Assembly (NCBI RefSeq): GCF_900106045.1
Contig: NZ_LT629802.1
Coordinates: forward strand, 3,100,001 to 3,164,000
Length of the DNA: 64,000 nt
From: Pseudomonas mucidolens
GTDB taxonomy: Bacteria > Pseudomonadota > Gammaproteobacteria > Pseudomonadales > Pseudomonadaceae
Reading direction: 5' to 3'
The notes below the pieces were generated by a model that was given only the letters and a program-made list of their open reading frames with translations, had not been told where the DNA came from and searched no databases. Positions 1 to 8,544 of this stretch are shown piece by piece. The position numbers were made by a program, and so were the translations under genes. Position 1 is the first letter of the stretch. The number at the start of each line of letters is the position of its first letter.

Positions 1-1191
1 AACCTTAACCGCGCCAACCCAAAGAATGGTCTCGCCGGCGACTTGTGGGCGATCCACGGTGGCGGTATCTACCACCTGGAAAAATACAAACTGGCTCCGC
101 CGACCATGCCGGACAACCTGCACTGGTTCAAATGGGAAGCCTATTTCACCTGGATGTCGGGCGTCGCGCTGCTGTGCGTGGTGTTCTATCTCAATCCGAC
201 GTTGTACCTGCTGGCCCCCGGCAGCAGCCTGAGCGGCACCGAAGGCGTATTGCTGGGCATTGGTTCGTTGTTCGTCGGCTGGTTCATCTACTCCTTTCTC
301 TGCGACTCGGCCCTGGGCAAGCGCCCTGCCCTGCTCGGCTTGATCCTGTTCGTGCTGTTGATTGCAGCGGCCTACGGCTTCAGCAAGGTGTTCAGCGGTC
401 GCGGCGCCTACCTGCATGTGGGCGCCGTGATCGGCACCATCATGGTGGGCAACGTGTTCCGCATCATCATGCCGGCACAGCGTGCGCTGGTAGCGGCAAT
501 CGCGGAGAACCGCACGCCTGATCCGGCGCTGCCGGCCAAAGGCCTGTTGCGCTCACGCCACAACAACTACTTCACCTTGCCCGTGCTGTTCATCATGATC
601 AGCAACCACTTCCCGAGCACCTATGGCAGCCAGTACAACTGGTTGATCCTGGCCGGGATCGCAGTAGCGGCAGTGTTGGTGCGTCACTACTTCAACACCC
701 GCCATGACAGCCAGAAATACGCGTGGACCTTGCCCGCAGGCGCGTTGGCGATGATTTGCCTGGCCTATGTCACCGGCCCCAAACCCGTGGCGAGCGCACC
801 GGAGGTGGCGAAGGCGCCCGCCGCCATCGAGTACCAGCCATTGCCGGAAACCGCATTGGGGGGTGGCCTCAAACCCGCCGCGCCCGCAACCCCCGCTCCG
901 GCCACCGAACCAGCACCGGCCCAGGCGTCGACGGACTTCGGCAAGGTCCACAGCGTGATCGAAGAACGTTGCACCGCGTGCCATTCGGCCAAGCCCACCA
1001 GCCCGCTGTTCAGTGCCGCGCCTGGCGGGGTGATGTTTGATACGCCCGCACAGATCCAGCAACAGGCGGCGCGGATTCAGGCACAGGCCGTAGCGACCCA
1101 AATCATGCCACTGGGCAATATCACTCAAATGACCCAGCAGGAGCGGGACTTGATTGGTAGCTGGATCACTCAGGGAGCGCGTACCAACTAA
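1..1191 (+). CDS. puuD: Membrane-bound urate oxidase (urate hydroxylase PuuD type), 5' truncated
   Basis: Reading frame 1 is open from the first base, so the gene starts before the window; about 396 residues are visible. The visible part has several hydrophobic segments (roughly residues 35-270), then a Pro/Ala-rich linker, then a cytochrome c domain with one CTACH haem-attachment motif near base 970. A polytopic membrane part followed by a C-terminal c-type cytochrome is the PuuD architecture, which oxidises urate and passes electrons to the respiratory chain instead of O2. The next gene is a urate/xanthine-type permease, which fits purine catabolism. The alternative name is simply a DUF989-type membrane protein with cytochrome c; the family call is fairly sure, the substrate is inferred from family and context. 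Confidence 0.85.
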   Translation, partial: NLNRANPKNGLAGDLWAIHGGGIYHLEKYKLAPPTMPDNLHWFKWEAYFTWMSGVALLCVVFYLNPTLYLLAPGSSLSGTEGVLLGIGSLFVGWFIYSFLCDSALGKRPALLGLILFVLLIAAAYGFSKVFSGRGAYLHVGAVIGTIMVGNVFRIIMPAQRALVAAIAENRTPDPALPAKGLLRSRHNNYFTLPVLFIMISNHFPSTYGSQYNWLILAGIAVAAVLVRHYFNTRHDSQKYAWTLPAGALAMICLAYVTGPKPVASAPEVAKAPAAIEYQPLPETALGGGLKPAAPATPAPATEPAPAQASTDFGKVHSVIEERCTACHSAKPTSPLFSAAPGGVMFDTPAQIQQQAARIQAQAVATQIMPLGNITQMTQQERDLIGSWITQGARTN

Positions 1192-1210
1192 TCATAGGCC
1201 ACCCCTCCCC

Positions 1211-1312
1211 TGTAGGAGCGAGCTTGCTCGCGAAAAACTCGAAGGCACCGCGTTCATCCTGGATGTGCGCGTGATCGTTGACGTTCTTCGCGAGCAAGCT
1301 CTCTCCTGCAGG
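1211..1312. repeat. REPIN (REP doublet), copy 1
   Basis: Left end TGTAGGAGCGAGCTTGCTCG and right end a near-complement (CGAGCAAGCTCTCTCCTGCA) form an imperfect inverted pair about 50 bases apart. Same family as seven other copies in this window. It lies between puuD and the permease gene. Confidence 0.85.
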
Positions 1313-1379
1313 AATCGAGGGCAACGCTACTGGCTATTGACAGCCAGACAACAAAAATAAAAAAGATCCGAGGTGTTGC

Positions 1380-2735
1380 ATGTCCGAGTTAGCCGAACCG
1401 CAGATTCCTGCCGCGCCGAGCATGGTGCGGCTGCCCTTGTTGCAACTGATCCTGGTGGGCCTGCAACACGTGTTGCTGATGTACGGCGGCGCTGTGGCGG
1501 TACCATTGATCATCGGTGAAGCCGCGGGTTTGAGCCGTGAGGAAATCGCATTCCTGATCAACGCCGACCTGCTGGTCGCGGGGATCGCCACCATCGTGCA
1601 ATCCCTGGGTATCGGTCCGGTGGGCATTCGCATGCCGGTGATGATGGGTGCCAGTTTCGCCGCCGTCGGCAGCATGGTCGCCATGGCAGGCATGCCGGGC
1701 ATCGGCTTGCAAGGGATCTTCGGCGCGACCATCGCCGCTGGCTTTTTTGGCATGCTGATCGCACCGTTCATGTCCAAGGTCGTGCGCTTCTTTCCCCCCT
1801 TGGTGACCGGCACCGTGATCACCGCCATCGGTCTTTCGTTGTTTCCAGTGGCGGTGAATTGGGCCGGCGGTGGTGCCGCCGCGGCGCAGTTCGGCTCACC
1901 TATCTATCTGGGCATCGCTGCGCTGGTGCTCGCGACCATTCTGCTGATCAACCGCTTCATGCACGGTTTCTGGGTCAACATTTCGGTGCTGATCGGCATG
2001 GCCCTGGGCTACGCCTTGTGCGGGATCCTCGGCATGGTCGACCTCAGCGGTCTGGCCCAGGCGCCTTGGGTGCAAGTGGTCACGCCGTTGCATTTCGGCA
2101 TGCCGAAATTCGAGTTGGCGCCGATCCTGTCAATGTGCCTGGTGGTGGTGATTATTTTTGTCGAGTCCACCGGCATGTTCATCGCCCTGGGCAAGATCAC
2201 CGGCCAAGAGGTCACGCCAAGGATGCTACGACGCGGCTTGTTGTGTGACGCCGGCGCGTCGTTCTTCGCCGGGTTCTTCAATACCTTCACCCACTCCTCT
2301 TTCGCACAAAACATTGGTCTGGTGCAGATGACCGGCGTGCGCTGTCGGTCGGTGACCCTCGCGGCCGGAGTTTTCCTGATCATCCTCAGCCTGTTGCCCA
2401 AGGCGGCCTTCCTGGTTGCCTCGATCCCCCCGGCGGTGCTCGGCGGCGCGGCGATCGCGATGTTCGGCATGGTGGCGGCGACCGGGATCAAGATCCTCCA
2501 GGAAGCCGACATTGCCGATCGCCGCAACCAGTTGCTGGTGGCCGTCAGTATCGGCATGGGCCTGATTCCGGTAGTGCGCCCTGAGTTCTTCGCCCAACTG
2601 CCGCTGTGGATGAGCCCGATTACCCATAGCGGCATCGCCATGGCCACCCTCAGCGCATTATCGCTGAACCTGCTGTTCAACATTTTGGGCGGCGCCGAAC
2701 GGGCGGCGGCCAGCGTACACGCGCACACGCATTGA
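1380..2735 (+). CDS. NCS2-family nucleobase:cation symporter, probably urate/xanthine permease
   Basis: 451-residue polytopic membrane protein, a normal length for the NCS2 (uracil-xanthine permease) family. The N-terminus carries the family start LLQLILVGLQHVLLMYGGAV, and a QNIGLVQMTGVRCRSVTLAA stretch matches the NCS2 signature around transmembrane helix 10. ATG is preceded by GAGG about 8 bases upstream. It should import a purine (urate or xanthine) with a cation across the inner membrane; the choice of urate/xanthine over uracil rests on the adjacent PuuD gene and on similarity to the UacT/YgfU branch, and is inference. The C-terminus ends in a short His/Ala tail. Confidence 0.85.
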   Translation: MSELAEPQIPAAPSMVRLPLLQLILVGLQHVLLMYGGAVAVPLIIGEAAGLSREEIAFLINADLLVAGIATIVQSLGIGPVGIRMPVMMGASFAAVGSMVAMAGMPGIGLQGIFGATIAAGFFGMLIAPFMSKVVRFFPPLVTGTVITAIGLSLFPVAVNWAGGGAAAAQFGSPIYLGIAALVLATILLINRFMHGFWVNISVLIGMALGYALCGILGMVDLSGLAQAPWVQVVTPLHFGMPKFELAPILSMCLVVVIIFVESTGMFIALGKITGQEVTPRMLRRGLLCDAGASFFAGFFNTFTHSSFAQNIGLVQMTGVRCRSVTLAAGVFLIILSLLPKAAFLVASIPPAVLGGAAIAMFGMVAATGIKILQEADIADRRNQLLVAVSIGMGLIPVVRPEFFAQLPLWMSPITHSGIAMATLSALSLNLLFNILGGAERAAASVHAHTH

Positions 2736-3186
2736 CTCAGAACCTCGCTCACCCGGCGTCACAACAACAATAAGAACGATCAGGGAGCAACACCATGCAC
2801 GCCACTCACCCGGGGCCGGCTTCAGGCCGTGCCCCACTCTCGTCCCACGCGCTCTGTAACGGCGCACTTGAGCACAGGCCTGGGAGCCAGTATTCTCCGC
2901 GCCCGCTCAAATCAACTCAAAAAAAAACAGCGAATGTAAAACCTGACTTCAAGGCCAACTTATCCCGGCCCACGGTCAGCCGCCCTGGCCTGCACAAAAA
3001 CTTTGAATTCGACTGTGGTTATCACAGCCGACGGGGTTTTTTTGGCTTTTTTTACGCCTTGGCGCAGCTCTTGCTAAAAGCACTAAAGCTGACCAAACAG
3101 ACGATTTTTGCAACACCTCAAAAGGCGCCAGACCAGAGCGTTTTATCTAGAAGAAAAACACAAAACCTTAACTCGGGAGCAACCGA
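2736..3186. other. 450-base gap without a convincing gene
   Basis: No credible gene. An ATG at 2795 follows a ribosome-site-like GGGAGC and opens a 131-codon frame, but the translation is low in recognisable structure and runs two codons into the next gene. A T-rich stretch after GACGGGG near 3030-3055 could be a weak terminator for the permease. The last 70 bases are AT-rich and probably hold the promoter of the outer-membrane channel gene, whose GGGAGC ribosome site is at 3176-3181. Confidence 0.5.
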
Positions 3187-3972
3187 ATGAAACGTACCGT
3201 GAACAGCCTGATGCTGGCAGGAACCCTGTTGGGTGGGGGCCAGGCGATGGCCGGCGATCTGCTGCAGTGGCAGAACAACAGCCTGACCTACTTGTGGGGC
3301 AAGAACTTCACTGTTAACCCGCAGATCCAGCAAACCGTCACGTTCGAGCACGCCGATGCCTGGAAGTACGGCGACAACTTCTTCTTCCTCGACCGTATCT
3401 TTTACAACGGCAAGGAAGATGGCAACGTCGGCCCCAATACTTACTACGGTGAGTTCAGCCCACGCTTGTCGCTTGGCAAAATCCTCGACAAGAACCTGTC
3501 CTTCGGACCGATCAAAGACGTCTTGCTGGCGTTCACTTACGAGTTCGGTGAAGGCGACAACGAATCCTATCTGCTGGGCCCGGCCTTTGACTTGGCAATC
3601 CCCGGCTTCGACTACTTCCAGTTGAATTTCTATCAGCGCCAGACCGAAGGCAATCGCCCGGGTGACGGTGTATGGCAAATCACTCCGGTTTGGTCGTACA
3701 CCATTCCCGTGGGTAACTCCGACGTGCTGATCGACGGTTTTATGGACTGGGTAGTGGATAACGATAAAAACGCCCGTGGTACTTACCATGCCAACTTGCA
3801 CTTCAACCCACAGGTCAAATATGACCTGGGCAAGGCGATGAATTGGGGCGACAAGCAGCTGTATGTCGGTTTCGAATACGACTATTGGAAGAACAAGTAC
3901 GGGATTGAAGACTCGGGCGCATTCAAAACCACCCAGGATACGGCGAGTTTCCTGGTCAAGTATCACTTCTAA
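3187..3972 (+). CDS. Tsx/OmpK-like nucleoside-specific outer-membrane channel
   Basis: 261 residues. A signal peptide is clear (MKRTVNSLMLAGTLLGGGQA, cleavage near AMA-G at residues 20-23). The mature protein is rich in alternating aromatic/polar strands (QNNSLTYLWGKNF, DYFQLNFYQRQ) and ends in VKYHF, the terminal aromatic expected for a beta-barrel. This matches the Tsx/OmpK family, which forms nucleoside channels in the outer membrane. Placed after a purine permease and urate oxidase, it probably lets purine compounds through the outer membrane; the substrate is inferred. No overlap with neighbours; its own leader and ribosome site are present. Confidence 0.85.
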   Translation: MKRTVNSLMLAGTLLGGGQAMAGDLLQWQNNSLTYLWGKNFTVNPQIQQTVTFEHADAWKYGDNFFFLDRIFYNGKEDGNVGPNTYYGEFSPRLSLGKILDKNLSFGPIKDVLLAFTYEFGEGDNESYLLGPAFDLAIPGFDYFQLNFYQRQTEGNRPGDGVWQITPVWSYTIPVGNSDVLIDGFMDWVVDNDKNARGTYHANLHFNPQVKYDLGKAMNWGDKQLYVGFEYDYWKNKYGIEDSGAFKTTQDTASFLVKYHF

Positions 3973-4003
3973 GCGCTGAATGCTTGAAGCGCAGCCCTGT
4001 TAA

Positions 4004-4055
4004 GTAGCAGCTGTCGAGCCCTGGCGAGGTTGTATCAGGGCTCGACAGCCGCGTA
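4004..4055. terminator. REP-like hairpin between convergent genes
   Basis: Arms CTGTCGAGCCCTG (4011-4023) and CAGGGCTCGACAG (4036-4048) pair perfectly. Located between the convergent Tsx-like and patatin genes, so it may end both transcripts. The same core (GTAGCAGCTGTCGAGCC) recurs at 55383, so it is also a dispersed repeat. Confidence 0.65.
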
Positions 4056-4093
4056 CTATTACGGTGCCTCGCGGGTAAGCCCCTATTCAAAAC

Positions 4094-5248
4094 TCACGGC
4101 GTAGCCAGGCCGAGGAAGCGCGAAAGTTCTTCACGCTTGGCCAATGCATCGCGCCGGCCCAATTCAATCAACTCACTGCAATACCCCGCCTCGAACAACA
4201 GATAGCTGAGCACCCCCGCCCCGCTGGTCTTGGTCGCCCCTGGCCCACGTAAAAACAGGCGTAACGCGGCTGGCAACTCCTGGCGATGGCGCGCGGCTAT
4301 TTCATCGATAGGCTGGCTGGGTGCGATCACCAACACATCCACCGGCGACAAGCCGCGTGCAGCGCTGTCCGCCGGCTGCAGGTGGCTGAACTGGTTCAGA
4401 CGCTCCAGCAATTCGATATCGCTTTCAAGGCTGTCAATGAAGGTGCTGTTGAGCATATGCCCGCCGATCTGCGCCAGGGTCGGCTGCTGCCCGGTATAGC
4501 TGCGTTGCTGCGGCACCGAAGGATCGAAGGATCGCGGGTTGCCGCTGACGCCGACCACCAGCACCCGGTTGGCGCCCAGGTGCAAGGCTGGGCTGATGGG
4601 GGCCGATTGCCTCACCGCGCCATCCCCAAAATATTCCTGATCCAATTTGACCGGGGCAAACAGCAAGGGAATCGCGGAACTGGCCAACAGATGCTCCACG
4701 GTCAACGACGTGGGAAAGCCAATGCGGCGATGGCGCAACCAGGGGTCGATGGTGCCGCCGCCCTGATAAAAGGTCACCGCTTGTCCGGACTCATAGCCAA
4801 ATGCGGTCACGGCCACCGCGTGCAAGTGCTTGTGGCGGATCGCTTCGTCGATTCCTTCAAGGTGCAATCTGTCTTGCAGCAGCTCCCGCAGCGGCGAGCT
4901 GTCGAGCAATGCCACCGGGACCGGCGCCCCCAGGCCCAACAGACTGCGGACAAGGAACCGACTCGCCTGGCGCATCACGCCAGGCCAGTCGCTGCGCAGC
5001 ACCATATGGCTGCGAAAACCCTGCCAGAAGGCCGTGAGCCGCTGGATGGCGGCGGTGAAGTCGAGAGCGCCACTGGCCAGGCTCACGGCATTGATTGCCC
5101 CGGCCGAGGTGCCGACGATCACCGGAAAGGGATTGGGTGCGCCCGGCGGCAGCAGTTCGGCGATCGCCGCCAGCACCCCCACTTGATAGGCCGCTCGCGC
5201 CCCGCCGCCGGATAGAATCAGACCTGTGACCGGTTCAGCTGGACGCAT
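4094..5248 (-). CDS. Patatin-like phospholipase family protein
   Basis: 384 residues. The oxyanion loop LILSGGGARAAYQVG lies at residues 10-24 and the nucleophile motif GTSAG (G-x-S-x-G) at about residue 45; a DGA motif (FGDGAVRQSAP, near residue 208) supplies the second catalytic residue. These three are the patatin Ser-Asp dyad set, so it is probably an active lipid acyl hydrolase. No signal peptide is evident, suggesting cytoplasmic or inner-membrane-associated action. Transcribed divergently from nothing nearby: the upstream neighbour lpxL is on the same strand with a 32-base gap, so they may be co-transcribed. Substrate unknown. Confidence 0.88.
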   Translation of the reverse strand: MRPAEPVTGLILSGGGARAAYQVGVLAAIAELLPPGAPNPFPVIVGTSAGAINAVSLASGALDFTAAIQRLTAFWQGFRSHMVLRSDWPGVMRQASRFLVRSLLGLGAPVPVALLDSSPLRELLQDRLHLEGIDEAIRHKHLHAVAVTAFGYESGQAVTFYQGGGTIDPWLRHRRIGFPTSLTVEHLLASSAIPLLFAPVKLDQEYFGDGAVRQSAPISPALHLGANRVLVVGVSGNPRSFDPSVPQQRSYTGQQPTLAQIGGHMLNSTFIDSLESDIELLERLNQFSHLQPADSAARGLSPVDVLVIAPSQPIDEIAARHRQELPAALRLFLRGPGATKTSGAGVLSYLLFEAGYCSELIELGRRDALAKREELSRFLGLATP

Positions 5249-5280
5249 TGCATCACTCCATGTGGGATTGGGTCGTGCCG

Positions 5281-6213
5281 TCAGCGGCGCTTTTCGTACA
5301 GCTTGGGTTCACCCGGCGGCCGGCTCTTGAAGCGACGATGGGTCCACAAGTATTGCTCGGGACACTCACGAACCGACGCTTCCACCCATTGATTGATACG
5401 CAGGCAATCGATTTCATCGGTTTCGCCAGGAAAGTCGCTCAACGGTGGGTGAATCACCAGACGATAGCCGCTGCCGTCCGCCAGCCGTTCTTGGGTAAAC
5501 GGCACGACCAGGGCCTTGCCCAAGCGGGCAAACTTGCTGGTGGCGGTAACCGTCGCGGCCTGAATCCCGAACAACGGTACGAAAATGCTCTGCTTGGCGC
5601 CGTAGTCCTGGTCCGGCGCATACCAGATCGCCCGGCCAGCCCGCAGCAGCTTGAGCATGCCGCGTACGTCTTCGCGCTCGACTGCCAGGGAATCCAGATT
5701 GTGCCGCTCGCGACCACGACGCTGGATGAAGTCGAACAACGGATTGCCGTGCTCCCGGTACATGCCGTCAATGGTGTGCTTCTGCCCCAGCAAAGCAGCG
5801 CCGATTTCCAGGGTGGTGAAATGCAGCGCCATGAGAATCACGCCCTTTCCTTCCTGTTGCGCCTGCTTGAGGTGCTCCAGGCCTTCGACGTGGGCCAGGC
5901 GCGCCAACCGCGGCTTGCTCCACCACCAGCTCATGGCCATTTCGAAAAAGGCGATGCCGGTGGAGGCAAAGTTTTCCTTGAGCAAACGTTTACGTTCTTC
6001 GGCGGACTGTTCCGGGAAGCACAATTGCAGGTTTCGCGCGGCAATGCGTCGACGCTCACCGGCCACCCGGTACATAAACGCGCCCAGGACACGGCCAATC
6101 CCCAGCAAAACCCGGTATGGCAACTGCACGATCAGCCACAGCAGACCAAGTCCCAGCCAAAGCAGCCAGAAACGCGGATGAAAAAATACAGCTCGAAAAC
6201 GCGGGCGATCCAT
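5281..6213 (-). CDS. lpxL: Lipid A biosynthesis lauroyl acyltransferase (LpxL/HtrB family)
   Basis: 310 residues from the ATG at 6213 (MDRPRFRAVFFHPRFW), the start usual for pseudomonads; a TTG 21 bases upstream is less likely. One N-terminal membrane helix (about residues 17-38), then the acyltransferase domain with the H-x4-E catalytic motif in ALHFTTLEIG (about residues 130-140). The enzyme transfers a secondary acyl chain from acyl-ACP to Kdo-lipid A at the inner face of the inner membrane. It is divergent from minC with about 120 bases between them. Pseudomonads carry more than one LpxL-type enzyme, so position specificity cannot be told from sequence. Confidence 0.88.
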   Translation of the reverse strand: MDRPRFRAVFFHPRFWLLWLGLGLLWLIVQLPYRVLLGIGRVLGAFMYRVAGERRRIAARNLQLCFPEQSAEERKRLLKENFASTGIAFFEMAMSWWWSKPRLARLAHVEGLEHLKQAQQEGKGVILMALHFTTLEIGAALLGQKHTIDGMYREHGNPLFDFIQRRGRERHNLDSLAVEREDVRGMLKLLRAGRAIWYAPDQDYGAKQSIFVPLFGIQAATVTATSKFARLGKALVVPFTQERLADGSGYRLVIHPPLSDFPGETDEIDCLRINQWVEASVRECPEQYLWTHRRFKSRPPGEPKLYEKRR

Positions 6214-6331
6214 TACAGATTCCGGTAAAGACAAGGGCCGCGCATTCTACAACGGTTCGACTCGGCTTGCGGCTAGCAGATGTTCTCGCTATAAGTCTCG
6301 ACACTTTTCGTGACAAGCCGCTTTGCCGACC

Positions 6332-7069
6332 ATGAGCCAAAATGAATCGCTAGACCAAGATCCCGTATTCCAGCTCAAAGGCAGCATGCTCGCCATTACC
6401 GTGCTGGAACTGGCCCGCAACGACCTCGACGCACTGGACCGCCAACTCGCCGCCAAGGTTGCCCTGGCCCCGAACTTCTTCAACAACGCCCCGCTGGTGC
6501 TGGCCCTGGATAAATTGCCCGCAGGCCAAGGCGCCGTTGATCTGCCCGGATTGATGCGTGTGTGCCGCCAACATGGGCTGCGCACCCTGGCTATTCGCGC
6601 CAGTCGCATCGAAGACATTGCCGCAGCCATCGCCATTGAACTGCCAGTATTGCCACCGTCCGGTGCCCGCGAGCGCGCGCTCGACCCGGTGGAAGGCGAA
6701 ATCAAGAAAAAAACCGAAAAACCACCCGAGCCGACGATCAAGCCGACAAAGATCATCACCTCTCCCGTACGCGGCGGACAGCAGATTTACGCCCAGGGCG
6801 GCGACCTGGTGGTGATTGCTCCAGTCAGTCCCGGTGCGGAACTTCTCGCCGATGGAAACATCCATGTATACAGCCCTATGCGCGGACGCGCACTGGCCGG
6901 CATCAAGGGTGATACCAAGGCGCGTATTTTTTGCCAGCAGTTGACCGCTGAACTCGTGTCCATCGCAGGTCAGTACAAGGTTTCAGAAGATTTGCGCCGC
7001 GATCCGCTATGGGGAGCCGGGGTACAAGTCAACCTGTCGGGCGATGTGTTGAACATCATCCGTCTTTAA
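6332..7069 (+). CDS. minC: Septum site-determining protein MinC
   Basis: 245 residues from ATG at 6332. The N-terminal FtsZ-inhibiting domain (to about residue 105) is joined by a Lys/Pro-rich linker to the C-terminal beta-helix domain ([33 protein letters not shown]), which binds MinD. Together with MinD it blocks FtsZ assembly away from mid-cell. First gene of minCDE, but 211 bases separate it from minD, more than in many relatives. Confidence 0.95.
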   Translation: MSQNESLDQDPVFQLKGSMLAITVLELARNDLDALDRQLAAKVALAPNFFNNAPLVLALDKLPAGQGAVDLPGLMRVCRQHGLRTLAIRASRIEDIAAAIAIELPVLPPSGARERALDPVEGEIKKKTEKPPEPTIKPTKIITSPVRGGQQIYAQGGDLVVIAPVSPGAELLADGNIHVYSPMRGRALAGIKGDTKARIFCQQLTAELVSIAGQYKVSEDLRRDPLWGAGVQVNLSGDVLNIIRL

Positions 7070-7280
7070 CGGATACTGCCGCATTTTCCAAGCATCTCTA
7101 GACTCTGATAGCAAAGCGAAAACGGCAAGATTTGAGTAGGAGTGATTAACAGGCGAAGTTGACCTTCGGGTAAGTCGCAGTTTTTCACCTTCATTCCTAC
7201 ACAGGCTGTCCGCCTGCGGCGAGTTTCAAGAGATGTTTTTCAGGGACTGGAAAGTCCTTTTTCCTTAGGGGTGAAACACC

Positions 7281-8093
7281 TTGGCCAAGATTCTCGTGGG
7301 TACATCCGGCAAGGGTGGTGTGGGCAAGACCACCACCAGCGCCGCTATCGGTACCGGCCTCGCTTTGCGCGGTCACAAGACAGTTATCGTCGACTTCGAC
7401 GTCGGTCTGCGTAACCTCGACCTGATCATGGGCTGCGAGCGCCGCGTGGTGTATGACTTCGTCAACGTGGTCAATGGCGAAGCCAACCTGCAACAGGCCC
7501 TGATCAAGGACAAGCGCCTTGAGAACCTGTATGTACTGGCCGCCAGCCAGACCCGTGACAAAGACGCGCTAACCAAGGAAGGCGTGGAGAAAGTCCTGAT
7601 GGAACTCAAGGAAACCTTTGAGTACATCGTGTGCGACTCCCCGGCCGGCATCGAGACCGGTGCCCACTTGGCGATGTACTTCGCCGATGAAGCCATCGTC
7701 GTGACCAACCCGGAAGTTTCCTCGGTACGTGACTCAGACCGCATGCTCGGCCTGCTGGCCAGCAAATCGCGCCGCGCCGAAAAGGGCGAAGAAGCGATCA
7801 AGGAGCACCTGTTGCTGACCCGCTACAACCCTGAGCGCGTGAGCAAGGGTGAAATGCTGGGTGTTGAAGACGTCAAAGATATCCTCGCCGTGACCTTGCT
7901 CGGTGTGATTCCGGAGTCCCAGGCTGTGCTCAAGGCTTCCAACCAAGGCGTTCCGGTCATTCTTGACGACCAGAGCGACGCCGGCCAGGCGTACAGCGAT
8001 GCTGTCGATCGCCTGCTGGGCAAGACCGTGGAACATCGCTTCCTCGACGAAAAGAAGAAGGGATTCTTCGAGCGTATCTTTGGAGGCAACTAA
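7281..8093 (+). CDS. minD: Septum site-determining ATPase MinD
   Basis: 270 residues, the normal MinD length, beginning at a TTG codon: TTG-GCC-AAG-ATT gives M-AKIL as in other MinD proteins, and no ATG or GTG in frame nearby would give this N-terminus. The deviant Walker A is SGKGGVGKTTT (residues 9-19). Membrane-targeting C-terminal helix EKKKGFFERIFGGN is present. MinD binds the membrane in its ATP form, recruits MinC and is released by MinE. TTG initiation probably sets a modest translation level. The 211-base leader may hold a separate promoter. Confidence 0.95.
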   Translation: MAKILVGTSGKGGVGKTTTSAAIGTGLALRGHKTVIVDFDVGLRNLDLIMGCERRVVYDFVNVVNGEANLQQALIKDKRLENLYVLAASQTRDKDALTKEGVEKVLMELKETFEYIVCDSPAGIETGAHLAMYFADEAIVVTNPEVSSVRDSDRMLGLLASKSRRAEKGEEAIKEHLLLTRYNPERVSKGEMLGVEDVKDILAVTLLGVIPESQAVLKASNQGVPVILDDQSDAGQAYSDAVDRLLGKTVEHRFLDEKKKGFFERIFGGN

Positions 8094-8096
8094 ACA

Positions 8097-8351
8097 ATGA
8101 AATTTCTCGACTTCTTTCGTGCCAGCAAAAAGCCAAGCACCGCGTCGGTAGCGAAAGAGCGTCTACAGATCATCGTGGCGCATGAACGCGGCCAACGCAG
8201 CACCCCGGATTACCTGCCAGCCTTGCAGAAGGAACTGGTCGAAGTGATTCGCAAGTACGTCAATATCGGTAACGATGACGTGCATGTGGCGTTGGAAAAC
8301 GACGGCAGCTGCTCGATTCTGGAACTCAATATCACCCTGCCTGATCGCTGA
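8097..8351 (+). CDS. minE: Cell division topological specificity factor MinE
   Basis: 84 residues, starting 3 bases after the minD stop, so translation is probably coupled. The N-terminal anti-MinCD segment [20 protein letters not shown] and the topological-specificity domain (residues 30-84, e.g. [15 protein letters not shown]) are as in other pseudomonads. It stimulates MinD ATPase and drives MinCD off mid-cell. Downstream lies an inverted repeat interrupted by a REPIN. Confidence 0.95.
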   Translation: MKFLDFFRASKKPSTASVAKERLQIIVAHERGQRSTPDYLPALQKELVEVIRKYVNIGNDDVHVALENDGSCSILELNITLPDR

Positions 8352-8368
8352 TCGAACCGGTAGTCGTC

Positions 8369-8521
8369 ACGGCGGCTCCGCTAAACAGCCTCCATGGAAG
8401 GAGCGAGCCTGCTCGCGAAAAACTCAAGGGCAGCGCGTTCATTCAGGATAAACGCGGCGTCCTCAGGTTCTTCGCGAGCAAGCGCGCTCCTACAGGAAAG
8501 CTAAATAGCGGAGCCGCCGTT
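8369..8521. repeat. 15-base inverted repeat enclosing a REPIN (possible split terminator)
   Basis: ACGGCGGCTCCGCTA (8369-8383) and its exact complement TAGCGGAGCCGCCGT (8507-8521) flank a 123-base interval that holds a REPIN (8396-8496). Brought together, the arms would make a strong GC-rich hairpin just after minE. No T tract follows. Confidence 0.75.
8396..8496. repeat. REPIN, copy 2
   Basis: GGAAGGAGCGAGCCTGCTCG at the left and TTCGCGAGCAAGCGCGCTCC at the right; imperfect arms, inner spacer of the same family as the other copies (AACTCAAGGGCAGCGCG). Sits inside the inverted repeat that follows minE. Confidence 0.85.
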
Positions 8522-8544
8522 GGCGTTTGTTACGAGGCTGTTTA

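Noticed and set aside
2795..3190. 131-codon open frame after a GGGAGC ribosome-like site between the permease and Tsx-like genes
   Set aside because: No domain, signal or composition typical of a gene; low-complexity and overlaps the next start. Treated as intergenic.
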